A stretch of 64,000 bases of DNA, taken from Lutjanus erythropterus. Taxonomy: Eukaryota; Chordata; Actinopteri; Lutjaniformes; Lutjanidae. Both the position numbers and the translations under genes were made by a program. Under the pieces are notes generated by a model. That model was not told the origin of the DNA. It made no database searches and saw only the letters and a list, made by a program, of their open reading frames with translations. Within the stretch, counting starts at the first letter, position 1, and the number at the start of each line of letters is the position of its first letter. Below are positions 11,101 to 20,085 of the stretch, piece after piece. The stretch lies in contig CM034613.1 in the NCBI GenBank assembly GCA_020091685.1, positions 14,452,169 to 14,516,168 of the forward strand. The letters are read 5' to 3'.

Positions 11101-14100
11101 GAGACGCAGCGGCCCCAGCGAATAGGTCTGCTCCAGTCTGTGACACGGCACTTTACTCCCAAAGCATTCTGGGACACGGGTGGTGACGGAGTAGGCGTAG
11201 TCTTTATCACTTTCCTCTCTGGAAGATGGAGCAGTGAGAGTGACTTTCAGCACTGAACCTTCCAAAGTTGAGCCCCTTTTTGCTCTGTGCTCGCAACAAC
11301 AGTTGAGCATTCTTGGTACCTGGCTAACAAATAAAACCATGCCAGATGCAACAAGTAAACCGGGTTAATTTGACCCACCTGTAGAAGTGCTGCCTGATCT
11401 CCGTCACAATCTTCCCAGGGACGATCTCCATTTCCACAGCCTTGTAGGCCCGCAGAGCCGAGCCGCTGGCACTGAAGATGTAGTTATCGGAGACGGGGCC
11501 TTCTTCGACATCTCCGTTTGCGTGGTACTCCCAGAAGTCCTGGCTCATCCTTACTCTCCTTTTTTCTTGACTGCAAAAGATGACAGAAAGGTCAAAGGTC
11601 AGAGAGTTACATTAGCAGAAGAGAAAAGCACAAAATCGTTTTCAAATTGCATGCTCTGCCCCTGAATTATATCCAAAATATATGAAATATGTGTGTATGT
11701 GTTTATCAGCATGGGGTGTGACATAAGTCACAAGAGTCTTAAAATCTTACAGATAAGTGATACTGTGCAGCAGATTTGTATCTTGGTCAAACATCAGCTT
11801 GTAACATTCGTTGAGAACAGGCAGGAGCCTTCTCCCCGTTTTCCGTGAGTCCCGGACGTTGCGTCTCTCAAACAGAACCCCTTTAGCTTCATAAGTTCGG
11901 CCACACTTGGACCTCCCAGAACACTGCTTCTCTGAGAACTTAATCAGGTATTTCCTGTGCTGAAGGCCTCCGAGTTCCACCACGATAAAAAGGTCGTAGG
12001 TCACGTTGGACTGTGCAGACCTCTGGATCTGTGACAGACAGAGGAAATTTATTACTAATTATTTTAGAATACTGTATATTATAGAGATGCAAACCAAATT
12101 CATTTATTGGAGAATTAATATGTATACATTCATATTTGTCACTGTAAAACAGATACAAAAGTGGTAATTTATTATAACAGACATCTGATTACTTTTTGAA
12201 TTACATGTCATTGTCTGGATTGTCTGTCTGTAACATACAGAGAGTCCCCCCCCAGTTTCTCAAAGTCCAAGGTGATGTTGTTAAATTTCTTGGTTGTTAG
12301 TCCAAACCCCAAATGTTTTAAATTTAATATGATTTAAAACTGAGAAAAGTAGGAAATCTGCATATTTGAGAGGCTGAAAATAGAATTTTCTGCCATTTTT
12401 GCATGCAAAACTACCAATTCTATGAATTGTTTTCTGTGAATCGACTAATCAATTAGTCAACTAATTTCTGCAGCTTTAATAGTAATACTGCAAGAATTAA
12501 AATTTAAAGACAGACTAATGTAACTTTCAAATGAAGACAACACATTTTTATCCCTTACAAATGAAAAGTTGAATTCATAAACAATAAAATGCACCCTCAC
12601 TCATTTCAATACACTTAGGGGTTTTGCTGCTGCAGCCTTTCTTGGTCTGGTGGCTACTGACTTTATGACTTTTCTCTACTTAATGCTACTGTTACACTAT
12701 GATCTACCATTTGTCATTATCCTATATCTGTCACATGTAATCACAGTTAAGCAAAAGTTACACAGTTCCTCTTTAACACAGAAACATTCAAACATTTATT
12801 GTTGGTTTTCATTAAAAAAAAAAAAAGAAAAGAAAAAGAAACAATAACAACACAGTACCTGTGCAGGCACAGGCTGTCCTCCATCATCGAAGACGGCTGC
12901 GGTGGGGAAGGTTACAGTGACGTTGATGATAGTGGTGATGTTCCATGCTAATGGGTTGTAAATGATGACGTGTTGCTCTAGAGCCTGATGAACACCTGGC
13001 ATGAGGAGATTAAGGACTGATTTATTACAGTAGTAGCCCAGATGTTTACAAAAACCCTTGCTGACTAACCTTTGGGCTAGAGTTAGCATTTAGCTCAAAG
13101 AAAAAACGATTCTGAGACCTTATTTTAGTTCTTTGTGAATTAATTTATGTTTTTTTACTCAGCTTTTCTGTTACTTTACTTATGTAATACTCTTATTAAA
13201 CTGCACAAATGAGCATTTCTGTGTCGTTTGTTTAATCCACGCACAATCAAAAAAGTCAAAATCACAATTTGTAAGTAAGGAGTAGTGCTGCACCAATAGT
13301 GGCACCTTAATAATAATGCACCTTTCCTGTGGTAGCGGTTGCCAAGGATGCTGGGCATGTCGAGGTGGTGCGGCAGCAGGAAGAGTGCAGCCAGAAGCTC
13401 CTCCACTCCCATCATGGCCTGCATGAGATGCTGCAGGTACATGTCTGCTACTTTGGGAGACTCAGTGCCAGTGATGCCATCATGGTGCTGCACCTAAGAA
13501 TACAAATATCTTTATGAGAAGCAAGTATTTTTTATAATGTACAATATGAGTAGAATAGTGAATTTAAAATACATACTTTTCTAATCTTTATCCCATATTT
13601 TAACCTTAACATCTGCTTCACTTTTTATAAAAGAGTTCAAATATTTTGACAAAATACCTCTGAGACAGCCCAGCGAAGCGCCCTCAGTTTGTCCAGGGCC
13701 CAGTCTTTAGCTACAGGTCCATCCGGGAAACTGATTCGGTACCGGGTGAAAAGAGTCTCCGCTGCATGCAGCTGGGAACTGGCCCGTCGTGCAACTCCTT
13801 TCAGAACATTCCTGGAGGCGTAAAACCCCGTCCATGCCTGGTGCGGATCTAGGAGATGATAAAAAAAATGACTAAGCCTCGTTTTCTTTCTTGCATGCGA
13901 AGGAGTCGATGCCTCATATCAATGTTTTAGGATGAGGATTCTCACCGGTGGAATATGGGAGAAAATCTTCACCCCCACGTTGCTCCCAGACAAGATCTGA
14001 TTGGTAGATGGCTTGGAAGTATTCGCCAAGAGTGGCATACTGGACCGTCACCCCAAACTCTTTGCTGTTCTGGTTGATGTACTTCATTAGAGGATCCATG

Positions 14101-16376
14101 TTGTTGAACTGGACAGATGAGTTGTAGAACTGTTTGTCACAGCCCTGAAACACAGTGGAAGTTTTAGTTTTCATTAAAAAGTCCAAGGCAAAAGAGAACA
14201 GAACAAAACCTACCAAAAATAAATAAGAAAAAAAAAGAAAAATTAAAAAAGCTGATGCTTTTCAGCCATCAAACAAAGCTCAAAGGTTTATATTTACTCA
14301 CCCATGGCCAGAGCACATGGTTTGTCCTAAACCACGCAGCCCTCTGCTTGATGTTGTCCACCATAGTCTTGGCGTAGGCATGCACTGTCTCCTTGGTGAC
14401 AGGCAGGCTCATGTTGGGGTAAACTCCATCTTTAGGGGGATCGGGGAACAAGGCGACTCCATTCCAATAGAAACCAGAGCTGAGATGTCAAGAACATGTT
14501 TCGCTGAATGAATAATTGGTTTGTCTCTTCAATAATTATAATATAAATATCCTTATGGAATTATGGTGAAATTAACCTTTCCTAAGTCCCGCCCCTTTTC
14601 AGGAATACAGAGTCTCAACATGAACTACCTGTTGGAGAATGGCAGGTGTGATGGGGTGCAGTAGCTGAACTGGTCCATAGTGTGAGTGAAGATCTGCTGC
14701 TTCTCTTTCAGAGAGGGAGAACCTCTCCATACAAACTGTAGTTTCTGTGCCAATAAAAACAGATAAACAACATGCAGTGACTTATTGGTACCATTTTAAG
14801 GTTAGATATACAGATTAAATCACTGGTTCCCTATGTGGGGGTCCTGACCACCTCTAGGGGGGCCGTCAAAGCTTCACAGGGGGTCAATAAGCCGCTTTGA
14901 TTTAAATGTTTGTTAGAAAAGCGTGTACCTTGTTTTTCTGCATGGTGTCTTTGAGGTCGTAGTCAATGCGGGAGATGAGGTGGGCGTTGAACCCAGCCAG
15001 GGCGAACAGGACTGGCGTGGTGGCCGAGGCTCCAAACGGATCGACGTGCCAGGAAAACTGAGGACGCACCCCGAATGTCTCATAGAGGAAACCGTGTCCC
15101 TCTAGAGACAAAGAACACAGACTACTACATACCTCCTCTCTTCGACTGACACTTACAAAGGCAAGAAATGTGTCATACTACCTGTCATTTGTAAGATCTG
15201 ATCGTCTAAATCAGTTACAGCTTCGTCGTGCATCACTTGGCCTCCGATGATGAACTCAAGTCGACCCTCTTTTACAAGCTGTCGCACCTACAAAGCCAAA
15301 CAAGCCACTACGTATTAAAGGAATAGTTTGATTGTTTCAAGTGCAGTTCTATTAGGCACTTAAACATAGTCAGTGGTTGGTTTGGAGAGAGCATTATTTG
15401 GCTTAAATAACAGCCATTTTGGTTGGAAAAGGATGTCTAACAACAAAGTAAAGTGGTGAAAATATTCTTAATAAAGTGTACACTTAAACTCACGTAGATG
15501 TTTTTAGGTAGGTCTTTTTTTGGTGGCTAAAATATGCTCGCTGCTGACCCTGACCACAGCAGTGCATTGCTTAGCTCCTGCTTTTTCTCCAAACTGGGGG
15601 TGTGTCAACCACCATCTACTGTAGATAATACACTGACTATTGAATGGAATCTGTGTGGGTCTGTGTAAAAAGATTACTGACATAGACAAGATGATAAACA
15701 GTGTTAAAAACACCACAAAAATCCGTGCAAAATGACAGACTTGTGACAGACCAAGGTTAAGACCCTTTTACAGACAAAACTCTGAACTATCCCTTTAATA
15801 TTTTAATGTGTATTTAAGGAGTCAGTCCAATGATTTAACACATGAAGATCGGTTTACTTGTGATTTATTGATGCAAATAATGCTATCATATATTATTTGA
15901 TATATTGGCCCATCATGTATCCTTACTTGTTTCTTATGGGAGTCTGTAGCCACAGTATCCCACCACAGTCTGAAGAACTCCTGCTCCACAGCGATGAACC
16001 TGCGGTCAGCAGCTTTTGACAACTCCTCAGTCACACTGCTGTACACATTGGCTGCATAGGCGTGCATACTCTCCTATATGGAAAATACACACTCAGTTCA
16101 CATACATTAAGTAAAATTAATAATATGCATATTCATCCACATTATTTATGGTTGGGTGAAAAGCAGTTGTTAAAAACAGGCTGTACACAATACGCTTGTC
16201 AAGTTTAAAACCTTAATAAGAACATGGTGACAGAAACCTACCTGGATAGTGTACACCCAGCCCACATCCATGTGACTGTGAGGAATTACAAATGTTTGAA
16301 TCGGCTCGATTTCGCCTGTCACTCCATGCGAGCAACAGCGACAAATAAAAAATATAAAAACGGCTAAAAACGTCAT
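8189..16376 (-). CDS. man2b2: Epididymis-specific-type alpha-mannosidase (lysosomal MAN2B2), 19 exons
   Basis: The encoded enzyme is a glycoside hydrolase family 38 alpha-mannosidase that trims core mannose of N-glycans in the endolysosomal lumen. Exons (minus strand): 16376-16242, 16073-15927, 15287-15182, 15101-14929, 14744-14629, 14479-14302, 14144-13946, 13848-13658, 13493-13322, 12995-12859, 12028-11751, 11570-11379, 11218-10975, 10893-10783, 10700-10508, 10224-10078, 9987-9875, 9040-8923 and 8292-8189. They sum to 3054 bases, or 1017 residues; human MAN2B2 has about 1009. An N-terminal signal peptide (about residues 1-21) precedes [10 protein letters not shown], which holds zinc ligands His35 and Asp37. 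[10 protein letters not shown] follows. HVDPFGAS carries the catalytic Asp150, and QHHDGITGT (416 on) the last zinc-ligand histidine. The C-terminal beta domains follow the human protein closely, including [25 protein letters not shown] and [12 protein letters not shown]. No frameshift or missing active-site residue was seen. Introns 2 and 17 hold TTAA-flanked MITEs. Confidence 0.97.
9127..9845. mobile_element. TTAA-flanked MITE in man2b2 intron 17
   Basis: The segment starts TTAAAGGGATAGTT and ends AACTATCCCTTTAA, perfect inverted termini including a TTAA target duplication of the piggyBac type. The interior is non-coding. It includes a stretch (about 9180-9215) that recurs inverted in the copy in intron 2, so both come from one family. 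Confidence 0.85.
15315..15798. mobile_element. TTAA-flanked MITE in man2b2 intron 2
   Basis: The ends are TTAAAGGAATAGTTTGA and TGAACTATCCCTTTAA, the same family as 9127-9845 but inserted in the opposite orientation: the shared internal stretch with CACTGACTATTGA (about 15629) is inverted relative to that copy. It is wholly intronic and does not disturb the exons. Confidence 0.8.
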
Positions 16377-16459
16377 CTTTTTAGCCCGTGAAAATAAGGG
16401 AAGCGTTGAATATCTTCCCCAATGCTCACCCGGACTTCCTTATTATTGTTGTGCTGCAG

Positions 16460-16467
16460 CACGTGAC
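16460..16467 (-). promoter_or_regulatory. man2b2: CLEAR-like E-box of man2b2
   Basis: CACGTGAC lies 84 bases upstream of the man2b2 start codon. It matches the last eight bases of the GTCACGTGAC element bound by TFEB-type factors at lysosomal genes; the two leading bases differ (AG instead of GT). Position near a lysosomal hydrolase makes the reading plausible, but occupancy is inferred. Confidence 0.45.
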
Positions 16468-16520
16468 TCTGACGACTCACATTTACTCAGTACGGAAGCC
16501 CAGAAAAACCAAACTTGCTT

Positions 16521-16761
16521 CCGTGCCTAGAAAGGAACCCTAGACCCGCGAAGGATCTCGGGATAATAATAGTTTTTAAGACAAATCATGATACTTACCT
16601 CACCATAACCAAGTTATTTCTGTCCCTAAAGCTACTAAAATTTTAATTAGAGCATTTTCTTGCTCTAAACTGTGGTTAAATTGTACAAAACACACAAAGA
16701 ACAAATACATTGCAGAAACCTCGCGAGAGTTTTGCAATACAAGATATCCCTTCTAGGCACG
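16521..16761. mobile_element. Inverted-repeat (MITE-like) element, copy A, in the promoter
   Basis: The left end CGTGCCTAG (16522-16530) and the right end CTAGGCACG (16753-16761) are exact reverse complements. Similarity continues inward about 45 bases on each side, ending in CTCGCGAGA-type sequence (decayed as ATCTCGGGA on the left, CCTCGCGAGA on the right). Interior motifs TTCTGTCCCTAAA and ATTGTACAAAA recur in copy B. It is non-coding. The superfamily is not identified and no clear target duplication was seen. Confidence 0.65.
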
Positions 16762-16803
16762 AGCCGTACTTGCTCGCTACCATGGCGCAACGCATGATTA
16801 TGG

Positions 16804-17042
16804 GTCGTGTCTAAATGAGAACCCCAGATCCACGAAAGAGCTCGCGAGAATGATCATTTTAATCCAAACCATGATCTATCTGCAACCCTGAGCAAGTGCT
16901 TCTGTCCCTAAACCTACCCAAATCCCAACCAAATCCTTTTCCCATTGTACAAAATAATTCGTTTGTGCAAAATGGACAATTAACTAACAAAGCATACCAG
17001 TCTCGCGAGAGTTTCGCATATCTAGAGTTCCACAGACACGAC
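16804..17042. mobile_element. Inverted-repeat (MITE-like) element, copy B, in the promoter
   Basis: The ends GTCGTGTCT (16804-16812) and AGACACGAC (17034-17042) are exact reverse complements. Inward, the two arms share GAAC, AGAT, CGAAA and CTCGCGAGA in order. Copy B is in direct orientation to copy A, 42 bases away, and diverged from it by many substitutions. Its right arm ends 90 bases before the smim20 start codon. Confidence 0.7.
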
Positions 17043-17132
17043 GGTGGTTTTGGTGACCTTTACACCGGACACAGTTTTTTGTAAACACTGTACGTTTGGA
17101 GGTGAGAGTGTTGCATCCGATGCAGCGTTAAA

Positions 17133-19535
17133 ATGTCCAAAAACAGAAGAATAGCGCTTATATTTGGTGGTTTTGTAACGGCTGTGGCCGCTGCGTTTTA
17201 CCCCATATTTTTCTACCCGCTCACACATAAAAACGAGTACAGTAAGTGTCTCAACAGCCTTTCTAAAATTTCGGTTACACAATTAGGCAGTTTACAATGT
17301 CGAGAATAATATCATCTTAACTATTATGTTGCTGCTTTTAAAGATTTAAGCACTGTGCTAATGTTTCCCATTCACAGTTTAACTATATGCTTTACATGGT
17401 AAAAATAAACTAGTGTTAAGCTAGTAGTTTTAGCTAACCTAGCTAGCTCTCTGTGCTGTATATATATAGTCTATATGGTAATGTGTTAGCTAGCTGACTA
17501 ATATGATGTTTAGCATTAGTACAATTTTAAATTAGTTATCCTCTGTGAGTTTTATTTTCCCTAAACATTAAACGGAAGCTGTCCAGAACAGTGAAAGGGG
17601 CTAATTGTATTGCATTCAGAATTGCAGTCAAAATAATCGCAGTATGATTTCTTTTAATCATATTGTGCATAATTTGATTTATTGTAATGAACCCATGTGA
17701 TAAGTTAAAAGGCAAAAAACACTATGGTGGAGCCTTAAACAACTCAAAGACATCTAAAATGTGACCGAGGCTACACACTGCAAAAAGGCTGTAAACCATT
17801 GGTTTAATCATTAATAATGTGTTGTATTCTCAAAGCATGTTGTATTATCTATTGTGTGAAGTATTCATTTGAGAAGTAACTAAAGCTGTCAAATAAATGC
17901 ATTGAGTAGAAAGTACAATATTTCCCTCTGGCATGTGGTATAGTTTAAGTATAAAGTAGCAACAAATGGAAACAATCAGCTAAAGTACAAGTACCTCAAA
18001 GCTAAGTTACTAACTGGACATCCTGAGGTTTCCTTTCCACTTTTCCAAAACCACAAACATGTAGTCAAACCAACAAAGACAAAGACAGATTGATGCCAGG
18101 AAAATTAATTTAGCTAAATAGTTGTGGTTTCACTATATCTCTTGTACAGCCACTCCACTTGCTGGGCAGTCTTTTTAGACTGAGCCAGTTCTGGCCAGCA
18201 CAGATGGAAAGCTATAGTCAGGACATACAGTCAATTCAGGATAAACATCTTCCAGTGCTACGGACAGTGCAGACAGAAGAGTATGATAAAGCTGAAATGA
18301 GAAAGTCTTGGTCATTGCATCGATTTCTACCTCTAAATCCATCTTTTGATCGTACTGTACTGTTCTCTCTTTACCAGGAGAAGTCCAAAAGATGAACCGG
18401 TCAGGAATCAACCAGGCAGATGTTCAACCTGTGGGTAAGAGCACATAACAACAGGCCTAGTCAGTTGCTCTTCTTTTAAAAGGGCCAGATTTGAAAAAAG
18501 TAAAGTGCGAAGAGGTCAGACATTTACATTTCCTATGTCTGACCTGTAGGAATTTAAATGTGTAAAACAATGGACCTTCTTTCCCTTCACTATATTAGTT
18601 TTGACAATTGGAAAAGAAACAGTGAAATAAAGTTCAGGAAAAACAAAGATGTACAACATTTTCTGTTCGTATAATATTCGTTTTTCCTTTAAACTTAAAG
18701 TGCCTCTGCTTTCATTAAAACAGCCAGCCCTTTGATTTACAATTGAATAATTGCAACACAAAACAATGCAGTAGTCAGTAATTGTCCCTTTTTTAAAAAT
18801 AAAATATTAATTAATTTATTAATTGTTTATTCATTTATTTAATTAATACAGACAAATGATGCACATAACAGTCATGACAGTATTAAGACATTACAATATG
18901 ACCAAAATGAGAATAAAAACAATTACATAAAAACAGAAGAAACAAGGGCTGCAACTAGCGATTATTCTCGATTTATCTGTTGATTATTTTTATTATTGAT
19001 TATTGATCTGTTTGTTATTAATTGATTAATTAATCCTGTTACAATAGTGTCACTTGAAAAATATTCAATACATATATATTAATATATTTATTATTTATAT
19101 TTATAACTGAAGAATATTTTTCAAGTCTTTCTAATAATGACTATTTTCATTATTGATCAGTCACTTCTCCACTAATTGATCAGTTGTTTGGTCCATAAAA
19201 TGTCAGAAAATATTGATCAGTGGTTCCCAAAGCCCAAGATGACATCCTCAAATGTCTTGTTTTCACATTTAAGAAGCTGAAATCAGGTCATTTGGACTTA
19301 AAAAATGACTCAAACTGATGAATTGATTATTTAAAAAAAGTAAATCAAATGAGATTTACATACCAATTTCATATTATGTTGCTCCATGTTTGGTTTGTAG
19401 CTATTTTTCCCCAAAAGAATCTGGCTTTGCAGTGTATTTTTTAAACAGCTTAGATTCGATTGTTTTATTTATTTTATTTTTTTGTCTAAAGGTGTGAAGA
19501 TATGGTCGGATCCATTCAAGTCTGCAAGCAAATGA
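17133..19535 (+). CDS. smim20: Small integral membrane protein 20 / phoenixin precursor (MITRAC7), 3 exons
   Basis: Exons 17133-17241, 18378-18434 and 19492-19535 join with GT-AG borders and phases 1 and 1 into 69 codons plus stop. The human protein has 67 residues. SMIM20 sits in the mitochondrial inner membrane and stabilises newly made COX1 during cytochrome c oxidase assembly; its C-terminal part is also described as the source of phoenixin peptides. The N terminus [14 protein letters not shown] leads into one hydrophobic segment (about residues 7-27). The phoenixin-14 equivalent is residues 51-64, [14 protein letters not shown], against DVQPPGLKVWSDPF in mammals. The phoenixin-20 equivalent (45-64) follows Arg44. 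After Phe64 the protein ends KSASK, without the glycine that donates the C-terminal amide in the human precursor (GRK). Each exon is far below usual ORF length cut-offs. It is divergent from man2b2, and rbpj is the next gene downstream. Confidence 0.95.
17242..18377 (+). other. smim20: smim20 intron 1
   Basis: Opens with GTAAGT and closes with TTTACCAG. AT-rich; it contains TATATATATA near 17459 and, around 17870-18010, AAGTACAAGTACCTCAAAG-like sequence typical of a worn teleost MITE. No other exon is seen. Confidence 0.8.
18435..19491 (+). other. smim20: smim20 intron 2 with a dispersed repeat
   Basis: Opens with GTAAGA and ends TCTAAAG. The stretch from about 18951 (GGGCTGCAACTAGCGATTAT) to 19335 is an AT-rich element with many TTGATTATT and GATCAGT motifs. 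The same type recurs at about 60240-60455 and 63359-63655. I take it as a hAT-like MITE family, without assigning ends. Confidence 0.6.
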
Positions 19536-19677
19536 CGACCAGTGACGGCTGACCAACTCTTTACTGATTCCAGACACTGATGAAGACTTTGAACAGAGAA
19601 CGCCCTGTTGACGAGTGCTTGGTGTGTGCATGAGTGAATGCTTTGCAGAGTGTTTGTGTTTTTTGGTTGTAAAGTGA

Positions 19678-19687
19678 AATAAATAAA
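19678..19687 (+). terminator. smim20: smim20 polyadenylation signals
   Basis: Two overlapping AATAAA hexamers (19678-19683 and 19682-19687) lie about 145 bases after the smim20 stop codon and are followed by T- and GT-containing sequence. This gives a short 3' UTR, usual for this gene. Confidence 0.75.
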
Positions 19688-19789
19688 GTTTAAAGCTCTT
19701 ATGACTAAAACACGATTCTTCAAATGACTTGTTAATGTATGTTTTTGCTTTAGAGAGACAAACCACCTCAAAATCTCAGTCTCAATCTG

Positions 19790-20085
19790 TTATTCCGAGT
19801 TTTGGTGAGATGTCTGCCCTCTCTCAAATGTAACAAAACCAGATGGCACTATAACATTCTAGTGAGCTGTTTCATGTAGGAACTACTTTCTTTCAAGTGA
19901 ACTACACCTGCACTTTGAGCACTAGTGTAATATTGACTGGATAATTGAATTGAAAAACACGACAGGCGTATTGTACTTTTACGGCTGATTCCTCCAAAAC
20001 TCACATTAGAACTATCTGAATGGATAAATAGCTCTAAAGATGTGAGGAAAAACATGTATTTGGGGTGAACTATCCCTTTACTGGA
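19790..20085. mobile_element. MITE fragment of the GAACTATCCCTTT family
   Basis: It contains GAGATGTCTGCCCTCTCTCAAATGT-like sequence followed by GTAGGAACTACTTTC, and ends GGGGTGAACTATCCCTTTA near 20080. The same internal blocks recur at 33260-33460, inverted at 34370-34545, and at 60119-60240. The left terminus was not located. Confidence 0.55.

Larger units (their letters stand above)
16377..17132. promoter_or_regulatory. man2b2-smim20 bidirectional promoter
   Basis: The two divergent start codons are separated by 756 bases. No TATA box was noticed at either side. The interval carries three good CTCGCGAGA cores (16719-16728, 16840-16849, 17001-17010) and a decayed fourth near 16554. The palindrome TCTCGCGAGA is a known core motif of housekeeping and divergent promoters (proposed binders ZBTB33 and ZBED1). 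Most of the interval consists of the two inverted-repeat elements described separately. Confidence 0.75.
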
